Source: Streptomyces durocortorensis
GTDB lineage: Bacteria > Actinomycetota > Actinomycetes > Streptomycetales > Streptomycetaceae
Direction of reading: 5' to 3'
NCBI RefSeq assembly: GCF_016901035.1
Contig: NZ_JAFEUF010000028.1
Location: 1-47,981 of the forward strand
DNA length: 47,981 nt
Each line of letters begins with the position of its first letter. Positions within the stretch are counted from its first letter, which is position 1. Below the pieces are notes generated by a model, which was not told the DNA's origin, did not search any database, and was given only the letters and a program-made list of their open reading frames with translations. Made by a program: the position numbers and the translations under genes. Positions 7,855 to 16,055 of this stretch are shown one piece after another.

Positions 7855-10340
7855 CGGTCGTTCACCTGTGCTCCCTGGGTGCTGAAGGTGAAGGCGTCCA
7901 GGTCGAAGAGGCTGCCCTGGCCCGTCGGGCCCTTGAAGACGAAGAACAACTCCGTTGACCCGGAAGGGGCGTTGTTCACGTCCGCCGTGACGTCCACATA
8001 GTTCTCCCAGCCGCCGGTCGGGGCGACGGTGAGCGTGGAGAGCAGCGTGCCGGTGGCGGAGCCGGCCCGTACCTCCAGGGTGCCGCCCGCGCCGCCCGAG
8101 GCGACCCGGGCCGTGATGGAGGTGGCGTTGGACAGGACGTACGGCTCGAAGGAGACCCAGTCGCCGTCGTCGGTGTAGCCCACGCTCGCGCCGCCCTCGG
8201 CCGGGCCGTGCGGGGCGACCTCGATGCCGTTCTGGGCGGCGAAGTGCTCGCCCTGGCGGTGGCGGGGCTGGAGGATCGAGTCGCTGTGCGTGGTGAGCCC
8301 GCCCGCGTCGGTGTACTCGGCGTCGAAGACCCCGTAGATGTTGGCGGCACTGTCGTGCTCCCCGTCGACGGGGACGTCGATGGTGCCGGAGCAGCCGTTC
8401 TTCGAGGTGATCTGGTGGCGGTGGCTGTCGTGGCCGAGGAGGTAGGTGACCTTCACCTTGGAGCAGTCGACCGTGCCGTCCTCGGGGTCGCTGACGCTCA
8501 CGGTGAAGGGGACGGAGTCGCCGAAGGAGAAGAGGCTGCCGTCGGCCGGGGTGGTGAGGGTGACCGTGGGTGCGGTGTTGCCCACCGTCACGACCAGGCT
8601 CGCGGTGCCGGTGAGACCTTCGGGGTCGGTGACGGTCAACGTCGGGTTGAAGGTCCCGGCGGTGGTGTAGGTGTGGCTGGGGTTGGCGTCGGTGGAGGTG
8701 GCTCCGTCGCCGAAGTCCCAGGCGTAGCTGAGGTTTCCGCCCTCGGGGTCGGCGCTGCCCGCCGAGGAGAAGGAGACGGCGAGCGGGGTGGGTCCGGAGG
8801 TCGTGTCTGCGGCGGCCTTGGCGACCGGGGAGCGGTTGCTGCCCGCGAGGTACTCGACGCGGTAGAGCGCCTGGTTGTTCGCGCCGGTGCCGTAGTCGAG
8901 GACGTAGAGCGCACCGTCAGGTCCGAAGGCGGAGTCCATCACCTGGGTGCCGGTCCACGGGAAGGTGTCGATGGTCCCGGGTGATCCGTCGGCCTTGACC
9001 TCGACCGGCTTGATCCACTTGCGGCCGTACTCGGTGGCGAAGAAGCGGCCGTCGAGGGAGGCGGGGAACTTCACGGCGGAGTCGAGGTCCGCGTCGAAGT
9101 TGTACACGGGCCCGGCCATCGGGGACTCGGAGCCGCCGCCGAACTCCGGCGGGGAGCCCGCGTCACCGGCGTACCGGATCCAGGCGGGCTGGGCGGGCGG
9201 CAGGGTGGCGAGGCCGGTGTTGCGGAAGGAGTCGTTGGCGGGGCCGGAGGCGCAGTCGTACTTCGCGCCGGACGGGCCGCTGGGGAAGGTGTACTCGCCG
9301 TACGTCTCGGTGGGCGTGTTGGTGCCCGTGCAGTAGGGCCAGCCGAAGTTGCCGGGCTCGGTGACCCGGTTGAACTCGACCTGGCCGCTGGGGCCCCGGT
9401 TCGGGTCGGTGGTTCCGGCGTCGGGGCCGTAGTCGCCGATGTAGACGGCTCCGGTCGACTTGTCGACGGACATCCGGAAGGGGTTGCGGAAGCCCATCGC
9501 GTAGATCTCGGGGCGGGTGTTCGCGGTGCCGGGGGCGAAGAGGTTGCCCGCCGGGACGGTGTAGCCGCCATCGGCCGTGGGCTTGATGCGGAGCAGCTTG
9601 CCGCGCAGGTCGTTGGTGTTGCCGGAGGAGCGCTGGGCGTCGAACTGCGGGTTGCGGTCGGTGCGTTCGTCGATGGGCGCATAGCCGGCCGACTCGAAGG
9701 GGTTGGTGTCGTCGCCGGTGGTGAGGTAGAGGTTCCCGGCCGCGTCGAAGTCGATGTCACCGCCGACGTGGCAGCACTGGCCCCGGTCGCTCTCGACCTC
9801 CAGGACGACCTTCTCGCCGGCCGTGTCGAGCGTGCCGTCGGCCTTGAGGACGAAGCGGGAGAGGTTGAGGTGGCCCTTCCACGGTGCGAAGTCGGCGGCC
9901 GAGCCGGTGGTGGGGGCGTCGCCGGGCGGGGTGTCCAGGAGCGGCGAGTAGTAGAGGTAGACGTAGCGGTTCGTCGAGAAACCCGGGTCGACGGCGATGC
10001 CCTGGAGCCCCTCTTCGTCGTGGGTGTAGACGTCGAGCTTGCCCGCCGTCTTCGTGGAGCCGGCGGCGTCGGTGAGCCGCACCGTGCCGTCGCGGGCGGT
10101 GTGCAGCACGGACCGGTCGGGCAGCACGGCGAGCGACATGGCCTCGCCCAGTTCGGCCGCTCCGAGGGCGAGTTGGACCTGCTGGTAGTCGGCGGCGGGG
10201 ATGTCGGCCGCGATACGCGGGGCGCGCGCCTCGGGGTCGGCGGCGAGGGCCGGTCCTGCGGCGGGGACGGCGAGCGTGGCCGCGAGGAGTGCGGCGAGGG
10301 CGGTGGCGTATCTGGACCACCGCGGGGGTGCGGGTGACAT
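7851..10340 (-). CDS. Secreted PQQ-type sugar dehydrogenase with PKD and CBM6
   Basis: The product has 829 aa from the ATG at 10340, preceded by AGGAAGG. A signal peptide (YATALAALLAATLAVPAAGPALA) ends near residue 33. Residues ~45-505 are a six-bladed glucose/sorbosone dehydrogenase propeller, with EGLQGIAVDPGF, CCHVGGDIDFDAAGNLYLTTGD, FRNPFRMSVD and FGWPYC. A PKD domain (~510-590, YAWDFGDGATSTDANPSHTY), an Ig-like stretch and a C-terminal CBM6 module follow. The family oxidises aldose sugars using PQQ, in the envelope or outside the cell; PQQ genes are not in this window. The CBM6 resembles that of the downstream GH99 protein, suggesting the pair targets the same polysaccharide. Confidence 0.85.
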   Translation of the reverse strand: MSPAPPRWSRYATALAALLAATLAVPAAGPALAADPEARAPRIAADIPAADYQQVQLALGAAELGEAMSLAVLPDRSVLHTARDGTVRLTDAAGSTKTAGKLDVYTHDEEGLQGIAVDPGFSTNRYVYLYYSPLLDTPPGDAPTTGSAADFAPWKGHLNLSRFVLKADGTLDTAGEKVVLEVESDRGQCCHVGGDIDFDAAGNLYLTTGDDTNPFESAGYAPIDERTDRNPQFDAQRSSGNTNDLRGKLLRIKPTADGGYTVPAGNLFAPGTANTRPEIYAMGFRNPFRMSVDKSTGAVYIGDYGPDAGTTDPNRGPSGQVEFNRVTEPGNFGWPYCTGTNTPTETYGEYTFPSGPSGAKYDCASGPANDSFRNTGLATLPPAQPAWIRYAGDAGSPPEFGGGSESPMAGPVYNFDADLDSAVKFPASLDGRFFATEYGRKWIKPVEVKADGSPGTIDTFPWTGTQVMDSAFGPDGALYVLDYGTGANNQALYRVEYLAGSNRSPVAKAAADTTSGPTPLAVSFSSAGSADPEGGNLSYAWDFGDGATSTDANPSHTYTTAGTFNPTLTVTDPEGLTGTASLVVTVGNTAPTVTLTTPADGSLFSFGDSVPFTVSVSDPEDGTVDCSKVKVTYLLGHDSHRHQITSKNGCSGTIDVPVDGEHDSAANIYGVFDAEYTDAGGLTTHSDSILQPRHRQGEHFAAQNGIEVAPHGPAEGGASVGYTDDGDWVSFEPYVLSNATSITARVASGGAGGTLEVRAGSATGTLLSTLTVAPTGGWENYVDVTADVNNAPSGSTELFFVFKGPTGQGSLFDLDAFTFSTQGAQVNDR

Positions 10341-10453
10341 GGTCGGGTGGTTCCTTCCTGACGGTACGTGGGGTCTGTCAGGCAAGGCGCTGTCGCGCTT
10401 TGCGACGTGCAGGGGGGAGCCTCGGACGCTCGGGTGCGGGCGGGATTTTCCCT

Positions 10454-10467
10454 GGAGAGAGCGCTCC
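10454..10467. promoter_or_regulatory. Probable LacI-family operator upstream of the glycan operon
   Basis: GAGCGCTC (10459-10466) is a perfect 8-bp palindrome inside GGAGAGAGCGCTCC. It resembles the GGGAGCGCTCCC sites bound by LacI-family sugar repressors such as CebR in Streptomyces. It lies about 115 bp upstream of the dehydrogenase start and just downstream of the proposed promoter, where a repressor would block transcription. The cognate regulator is not identified. Confidence 0.55.
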
Positions 10468-10494
10468 AACTCGCTTACTGGGCAAGCTTTTTGC

Positions 10495-10523
10495 ATGCTG
10501 GCAACGCAAAATTAATTTGTCAA
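10495..10523 (-). promoter_or_regulatory. Candidate promoter of the dehydrogenase-GH99 operon
   Basis: On the minus strand a consensus -35 TTGACA (10518-10523) is followed after 17 bp by CAGCAT (10495-10500). The region is AT-rich compared with everything around it, as promoters are in this genus. The LacI-type palindrome lies 30-40 bp downstream. Nothing else was recognised in the 328-bp gap 10341-10668 apart from the matB -10 box. Confidence 0.45.
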
Positions 10524-10655
10524 TGCCGTGTCGAAATTGCGGTTCGATGCTCCGTGCAGCCATGTGGCGGACGGGGTCGGCCCTCCGAAAGCCCGACCTG
10601 GGGTGACGCTGCCCTCATCGGTCTCCGGGTCCGAGCGAGGCCGCCGCCGACGCCC

Positions 10656-10661
10656 TAGGCT
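10656..10661 (+). promoter_or_regulatory. -10 box for a leaderless matB transcript
   Basis: TAGGCT matches the actinobacterial -10 pattern TANNNT and ends 7 bases before the GTG at 10669. There is no Shine-Dalgarno sequence, the usual picture for leaderless mRNAs that begin at the start codon. Confidence 0.5.
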
Positions 10662-10668
10662 TCCCGGC

Positions 10669-12162
10669 GTGACCGATCTTCTTCCCGCGCTCCAGTCCCC
10701 CGCCGGCCCGGCGGCCTCCCGGGAGGCCGTCCGCTTCGGTGACCTCTCCCTGACCTACGGCGAGCTGGCCGCCGCCTCCATCGCTCTCGCCGCCCGGATC
10801 GCGGACGCGGGCCGGGTCGCCGTCCGGGCCACCGCGACGCCGGAGACGGTGATCGCGGTGGTGGCGGCGCTGCGGGCCGGAGTGCCGGCCGTGCCGCTCA
10901 ACCCGCGTACCGGAGAGCGGGAGCTGGCGCACATCCTGGCCGACAGCGAGCCCACGGCCGTGCTGGCCGGCCCGGAGGACACACTGCCGCCCGCACTGGA
11001 GAAGCTGCGGCGCGTGACGGTGGACGCGCGGGCGGGCGCGACCGATGAGGTGGGCGAGGCGCGCCCCGCCGTCCACGACGTCGGCGAGACCGGCCCCGAG
11101 GCCCCCGCCCTGATCGTCTACACCTCCGGCACCACCGGCCCGCCCAAGGGGGCCGTCCTGCCCCGCCGGGCCGTCGCCGCGTCCCTGGACGCGCTGGAGG
11201 ACGCCTGGGGGTGGACCGGCGACGACGTCCTGGTCCACGCACTGCCGCTGTTCCATGTCCACGGGCTGATCCTGGGCGTCCTCGGCCCGCTGCGGCGCGG
11301 CGGCTCCGTACGCCACCTGGGGAAGTTCTCGGTCGAGGGCGTGGCCCGTGAGCTGGGGTCCGGGGGCACGATGCTGTTCGGCGTACCGACGATGTACCAC
11401 CGGCTGGCGGAGGTGCTGGACGGACCGGCGGGTACCGCCGAACGGGACGCGCTGGCGGCTTCGTTGAGCGGGGCACGGCTGCTGGTCTCCGGCTCGGCGG
11501 CGCTGCCCGTGCACGACCACGAGCGCATCGCGGCGGCGACCGGGCGGCGGGTCATCGAGCGGTACGGCATGACGGAGACCCTGATGAACACGGGGATCCG
11601 GGCGGACGGCGTCCCGCGCCCCGGCACGGTGGGCCCGCCGCTCGCCGGCGTGGAGCTGCGCCTCGCGGAGGACGACGGCGCGGTGCTCGACGAGCCCGGG
11701 GCGATCGGCGAGATCCAGGTACGCGGCCCGAACCTGTTCACCGGCTACCTCAACCGGCCCGACGCCACCGCCGCCGCGCACACGGCGGACGGCTGGTTCC
11801 GCACGGGCGACGTCGGCACGGTGGACGCGGACGGATACGTCACCATCGTCGGGCGCAAGGCCACCGACCTGATCAAGAGCGGCGGCTACAAGATCGGCGC
11901 GGGCGAGATCGAGAACGTCCTGCTCGCGCACCCCGGGGTCCGGGAAGTGGCCGTGACCGGCGAGGAGGATCCGGACCTCGGCGAACGGGTCGTGGCCTGG
12001 GTCGTCGCCTCGGACCCCGACTCTCCGCCCTCCCCCGAAGAGTTGGCGGACCGGGTCTCGGCCGAACTCGCCCCGCACAAGCGCCCGCGCACCGTGCGCT
12101 ATCTGGACGCCCTGCCCCGCAACGACCTGGGCAAGATCATGAAGAGGTCGCTCCGTGCCTGA
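10669..12162 (+). CDS. matB: Malonyl-CoA / methylmalonyl-CoA synthetase
   Basis: A cytosolic adenylate-forming enzyme of 497 aa that joins malonate or methylmalonate to CoA with ATP. All family motifs are present: YTSGTTGPPKGAVLP (P-loop), PLFHVHGLILG, VIERYGMTETLMNTG, GWFRTGDVGTVDADGYV and GRKATDLIKSGGYKIG. The C-terminal catalytic Lys is in RNDLGKIMKRSL. The sequence follows the known S. coelicolor MatB closely from memory, including the short hinge and C-terminus. The GTG at 10669 is chosen because it matches the MatB N-terminus; the upstream ATG at 10528 adds a 47-residue unrelated head. The next gene starts inside the matB end (8-bp overlap GTGCCTGA), so both are coupled. Confidence 0.92.
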   Translation: MTDLLPALQSPAGPAASREAVRFGDLSLTYGELAAASIALAARIADAGRVAVRATATPETVIAVVAALRAGVPAVPLNPRTGERELAHILADSEPTAVLAGPEDTLPPALEKLRRVTVDARAGATDEVGEARPAVHDVGETGPEAPALIVYTSGTTGPPKGAVLPRRAVAASLDALEDAWGWTGDDVLVHALPLFHVHGLILGVLGPLRRGGSVRHLGKFSVEGVARELGSGGTMLFGVPTMYHRLAEVLDGPAGTAERDALAASLSGARLLVSGSAALPVHDHERIAAATGRRVIERYGMTETLMNTGIRADGVPRPGTVGPPLAGVELRLAEDDGAVLDEPGAIGEIQVRGPNLFTGYLNRPDATAAAHTADGWFRTGDVGTVDADGYVTIVGRKATDLIKSGGYKIGAGEIENVLLAHPGVREVAVTGEEDPDLGERVVAWVVASDPDSPPSPEELADRVSAELAPHKRPRTVRYLDALPRNDLGKIMKRSLRA

Positions 12163-13522
12163 GGAGACCCCCGCCCGGGCGACGGCCCGCGAGATGATCG
12201 CCCTGCTCACCGGCGCGGCGGGCTTCACCGAGCACCGGCCGCCGCCGAGCCCCCTGCCGCCGGACGGACCGCTCGGCTGGGCGGGGTACGACGCGGCCCG
12301 GGAACGTGCCTCGACGCGGACCGGCGAGGAAGAGTCCGTGGTGTACGGCACCGGGGTCGTCGGCGACCGCGCATGCGTGCTGCTCTCCTTCGAGTTCGGC
12401 TTCCTGGGCGGCTCGTTGGGCCGGCAGACGGGAGACCGGCTGGCGGCCGCGTACGAGCTGGCCCGCACCCGCCGCCTTCCGCTGCTCGCGCTCGTCGCCA
12501 CGGGCGGCAGCCGGATGCAGGAGGGCATGGTCGCGCTCACCCAGCTCCAGCGGGTGGCCGCCGCCTCCACCCGGCTGCGCGCGGCCGGGCTCCCGCAGAT
12601 CGCCGTGGTCCGCGACCCGACGACCGGCGGCGGCTGGGCCACGGTGGGGGCGGGCGCGGACGTGGTGCTGGCGCTGCCGGGCGCGCAGGTGGGCTTCGCC
12701 GGTTCCCGGGTACGGCCGCCGGATGCCGACCCGTACGCGTACAGCGCCGAGGGGCAGTTGGCGGCGGGCCAGGTGGACGCGGTCGTCCCGCACGAGGAGC
12801 TGGCCGCCACGCTGACGCACTGGCTGACCGCGCTCGGCCCGCACGAGGATCTGCCCGCCGCGCCGGTGCCGCGCGCGCTGTCGGCCGCCGGAGCCGAGTC
12901 GGCGGCCCCGCTTCCGGAGACCGGCCGGGAGGCGGTGGCGCGGGCCCGGGATCCGCGGCGGCCGCGCGCCGAGGCGTACCTGGCCGACTACCTCGCCGTA
13001 CGGCTCCCCCTCCGCGGGGACCGCTCCGGTGGCACGGACCCGGGGCTGCTGTGCGGCTTCGGGCTGCGCCCGGACGGCGGGCCGGTGGCGTACGTCGCGC
13101 AGTGCGGGACCGCGACCCGCCCGGCCGGATACCGTACGGCGGCCCGGACGATCCGGCTCGCGGACCGGCTCGGCGTCCCGGTCCTCACCCTCGTCGACAC
13201 CCCGGGCGCGGCCAACGACGCCGAGGCGGAGCGGGCCGGGGCGGGCGCGGCCATCGCGGACACCTTCGCGGCGATCGCGGCGGCCCACGTCCCGGTGACG
13301 ACGCTGGTGATCGGCGAGGGCGGCTCGGGCGGGGCGCTGGCGCTCGCGGCCCCGGGCAACACCCATGTCACCGTGGACAGTTACTTCTCGGTCATCGCAC
13401 CCGAACTGGCCGCCGCGATCCTCAAGCGGCCGCCCTCGGAGACCGGGGCCACCGCCGACCAGCTGCGGCTGCGCCCGCAGGACCTCGTGGACCTGGGCTT
13501 CGCCCGCTCGATCGTCGGGTGA
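12155..13522 (+). CDS. Fused acyl-CoA carboxyltransferase (AccD/AccA-like)
   Basis: The 455-aa protein has two crotonase-fold carboxyltransferase halves. The N-terminal half carries FEFGFLGGSLGRQTGDRL, ATGGSRMQEGM and the oxyanion-type DPTTGGGWAT. The C-terminal half carries PVLTLVDTPGAANDAEAERAG and IGEGGSGGALALA. This is a beta-alpha arrangement in one chain. The zinc finger typical of bacterial AccD is not present, and no biotin carrier or biotin carboxylase gene is nearby, so it would need a shared AccA2-type subunit from elsewhere. The 8-bp overlap with matB suggests both feed or balance the malonyl-CoA pool; direction (carboxylation or decarboxylation) cannot be told from sequence. Confidence 0.82.
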   Translation: MPEETPARATAREMIALLTGAAGFTEHRPPPSPLPPDGPLGWAGYDAARERASTRTGEEESVVYGTGVVGDRACVLLSFEFGFLGGSLGRQTGDRLAAAYELARTRRLPLLALVATGGSRMQEGMVALTQLQRVAAASTRLRAAGLPQIAVVRDPTTGGGWATVGAGADVVLALPGAQVGFAGSRVRPPDADPYAYSAEGQLAAGQVDAVVPHEELAATLTHWLTALGPHEDLPAAPVPRALSAAGAESAAPLPETGREAVARARDPRRPRAEAYLADYLAVRLPLRGDRSGGTDPGLLCGFGLRPDGGPVAYVAQCGTATRPAGYRTAARTIRLADRLGVPVLTLVDTPGAANDAEAERAGAGAAIADTFAAIAAAHVPVTTLVIGEGGSGGALALAAPGNTHVTVDSYFSVIAPELAAAILKRPPSETGATADQLRLRPQDLVDLGFARSIVG

Positions 13523-13550
13523 ACCGGAGGCGCGTGGTCACGGCCGCGGG

Positions 13551-14816
13551 TCACGGCTGCGGGTCGCGGGCGTCGTAGCGGGCGAAGGCGCGCCACTTCA
13601 GCGCGAGCAGGGCCACGCCCGTCACGCACAGGACGCCGCCGCCGGTGACGGCGACGGCGGGCGAGGCGAGGTCGGCGACGGAACCGGCCAGGAAGTCGCC
13701 GAGGCGGGGGCCGCCCGCCACGACGACGATGAAGACGCCCTGGAGCCGACCGCGCATCTCGTCGGGCACGGCCGCCTGGAGCATGGTGTTGCGGAAGACC
13801 ATGGAGACGGTGTCGGCGCAGCCGGCGAGGGCCAGGAAGACCAGCCCCAGCCAGAGGTTGCGGGTGAGTCCGAAGACCGCGATCGCGGTGCCCCAGGAGC
13901 CGACGGCCAGCAGGATCGCCAGACCGTGCCGCCGGATCCGGCCGAGCCAGCCGGAGAACACCCCGCCGAGCAGGGCGCCCAGGGCCGGGGCGGCGACGAG
14001 CATGCCGGTGGTCCGCGCGTCGCCCCCGTACCAGAGGACGGCGACGACCGGGAAGAGGGCGCGGGGGTGGGCGAGGACCATCGCGCACAGGTCGGTGAAG
14101 AAGGTCATCCGCAGGTTGGGCCGGGTGCCGAGGAACCGCAGCCCGTCCAGGACGGAGGCCCGCTTGCCCGCCTCGCCGGCCTTCCGGTCGGGCAGCATCG
14201 ACGGCATCCGCCACATCGCGTACAGGGAGGCGGTGAAGCAGACGGCGTCCACGGTGTACGCGGCGCGGTAGCCCCACCAGCCGACGATCAGGCCGCCGAG
14301 CATCGGCCCGACGAGCGTGCCCGTCGTGCTGGTCATGGTGGTCAACGCGTTGGCGGCGGGCAGTTGTTCGGCCGGGAGGAGCCGGGCGATCATCGAGGAG
14401 CGGGCCGGTGCGTTGAGGGCGAAGCAGACGGCCTGGAGGGCGACGACCGTGTACAGCAGCCCGACCTGCTCGATACCGGCGACGGTCGCCGCCACCAGGG
14501 CGAGGGAGAGCACGAAGGACCCGGTGGCGCTGAAGAGTCCGAGCTTGCGCCGGTCGACGGTGTCGGCGACGGCCCCGCCGTAGAGCCCGAAGACGACGAG
14601 CGGCACCAGCGAGCAGAACCCGATGAGCCCCACGGAGAACGCGGACCCGGTGATGTCGTAGACCTGGAGCGAGACCGCCAACGCCGTCATGCCCTGGCCG
14701 ATCCAGGAGACGGTGTTCCCGAACCAGAGCCGCCGGTAGTCGGGCGAGGTCCGCAGGGGTGTGAGGTCGGCGAGTATATGGGTGCGTCGTGCACGCGGTT
14801 CGGCTGATTCGGTCAC
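13551..14816 (-). CDS. MFS exporter, EntS/MFS_3 type
   Basis: A 421-aa inner-membrane protein with about 12 helices. The opening LRTSPDYRRLWFGNTVSWIGQGMTALAVSLQVYDITGS is characteristic of the EntS/MFS_3 group, which exports siderophores, macrolides and other small molecules. The loop 2-3 motif is visible as GGAVADTVDRRKL. The start is a GTG at 14816. It converges with the carboxyltransferase gene (27-bp gap) and diverges from the LacI gene across 195 bp in which I see no clear operator. There is no biosynthetic gene nearby to name the substrate; a general drug-efflux role is the default. Confidence 0.82.
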   Translation of the reverse strand: MTESAEPRARRTHILADLTPLRTSPDYRRLWFGNTVSWIGQGMTALAVSLQVYDITGSAFSVGLIGFCSLVPLVVFGLYGGAVADTVDRRKLGLFSATGSFVLSLALVAATVAGIEQVGLLYTVVALQAVCFALNAPARSSMIARLLPAEQLPAANALTTMTSTTGTLVGPMLGGLIVGWWGYRAAYTVDAVCFTASLYAMWRMPSMLPDRKAGEAGKRASVLDGLRFLGTRPNLRMTFFTDLCAMVLAHPRALFPVVAVLWYGGDARTTGMLVAAPALGALLGGVFSGWLGRIRRHGLAILLAVGSWGTAIAVFGLTRNLWLGLVFLALAGCADTVSMVFRNTMLQAAVPDEMRGRLQGVFIVVVAGGPRLGDFLAGSVADLASPAVAVTGGGVLCVTGVALLALKWRAFARYDARDPQP

Positions 14817-15011
14817 AGGGGATGGTAGCCGCGCCCGCCGCGCGACCGTCTGCCGCCTGTGTGCGGCCTCGGGGCGGGCGGCGGCATCGGGGCGCGCGGA
14901 GGCCCCGGGGCACGTAGAGGCTCGTGGGGGTCACAGGGGAGCGCGGCCCCCGGGGAGGACGGTGGGCGAAGATGGGGTGCCCCGTCCTCGGCCCGCAAGG
15001 AGTGACTCTCG

Positions 15012-16055
15012 ATGCGAACCTCCGGTTCCGGCTCGCGTCCACCGACGATCGCCGATGTCGCGCGGCTCGCCGAGGTTTCGCGTACGACGGTCTCCCACGC
15101 CCTCAACGGGATCGGCAAGGTCGATCCGCGGACCAGGGAACGCATCAAGCAGGTCGCCGCCGAGCTCGGATACCGGCCCAATCTGCGGGCCCAGCGGCTG
15201 CGCCGGGGAGAGGCGAAGGCCATCGCGCTCGCCTCGTCGATGCCGTTCGCGGTGGCCGGGGGGCCGTCGCGGCTCGGGTTCTACATGGAGATCGCCGCGG
15301 CCGCCGCGGAGAGCGCGTTGCTGCACGGCTACGCGCTGGTGCTCGTACCGCCCGTGCAGTCGGGGTCCGCGCTGTACTCCGTCGACATCGACGGGGCCAT
15401 CGTCGTCGAGCCGGACGTGGACGACGCCGCCGCGGCGCAGTTGAGGGAGCGGGGCCTGCCGTACGTGGCGCTCGGGCGGCCGGTGTCGCCGGACGACACG
15501 TCGCCGTACGTCGACCTGCGCGGCGGCCCGGTCGCGGAACTGCTGTTCGCGCATCTGCGCGAGCAGGGCGCACGGCGGCCCGCGCTGATCGTCGGCTCCG
15601 GGTCACGCCACTCGTCGGTCGACGCGCTCGCCGCGTACGAGCGGGTCGCCGAGCGGTACGGCTGGGAGCCCGTCGTGGCGAGCGCACCGGAGACGGGCGG
15701 CGAGCAGGCCGGGTACGAGAGCTGTGCCGCCCTGCTGGCCGAGCATCCCGGGACCGACGCGGTCTGCGCGCTGGTGGACGCGTTCGCGGTGGGCGCGGTG
15801 CGGGCGATCCGGGACAGCGGGCGGTCCGTACCGGGCGACGTCATGGTCGTCACCCGGTACGACGGGCTGCGGGCGCGCACCTGCGAGCCGCCGCTGACCG
15901 CCGTGGACCTTCATCTGGACCGTGCGGCGGCCGCCGCGGTGGAACTGCTGCTCGGCCGGCTGCGCGGCGAGGGCGCCGGCGCCGAGGTGGCGACGGCGCC
16001 CTCGCCGCAGGTCGTTGCGCGTGCCTCGTCGCTCCGGATCACAGCCCGAGCATGA
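15012..16055 (+). CDS. LacI-family transcriptional regulator
   Basis: The 347-aa product starts at an ATG with AAGGAG at 14997-15002. Residues ~11-60 are a standard LacI helix-turn-helix and hinge helix (TIADVARLAEVSRTTVSHALN; RPNLRAQRLRRGE). The rest is a periplasmic-binding-protein-like effector domain with DIDGAIVVEP and DAVCALVDAFAVGAVRAI. Its 3' end overlaps the TauE gene on the other strand by 17 bp. LacI operators have an AAnCGnTT core, and exactly such a core forms the centre of the perfect palindrome at 19800-19817 before the purine permease. This regulator is therefore a candidate for purine-cluster control (inference). Confidence 0.88.
   Translation: MRTSGSGSRPPTIADVARLAEVSRTTVSHALNGIGKVDPRTRERIKQVAAELGYRPNLRAQRLRRGEAKAIALASSMPFAVAGGPSRLGFYMEIAAAAAESALLHGYALVLVPPVQSGSALYSVDIDGAIVVEPDVDDAAAAQLRERGLPYVALGRPVSPDDTSPYVDLRGGPVAELLFAHLREQGARRPALIVGSGSRHSSVDALAAYERVAERYGWEPVVASAPETGGEQAGYESCAALLAEHPGTDAVCALVDAFAVGAVRAIRDSGRSVPGDVMVVTRYDGLRARTCEPPLTAVDLHLDRAAAAAVELLLGRLRGEGAGAEVATAPSPQVVARASSLRITARA

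Noticed and set aside
10528-10668. An upstream ATG start for matB, adding 47 residues.
   Set aside because: The extension is unlike any MatB, and a -10 box sits inside it 7 bases before the GTG that matches the family N-terminus.
13381-15042. A 553-codon minus-strand frame over the EntS-type exporter.
   Set aside because: It is an Arg/Pro-rich shadow; the exporter frame has clear MFS helices and motifs.
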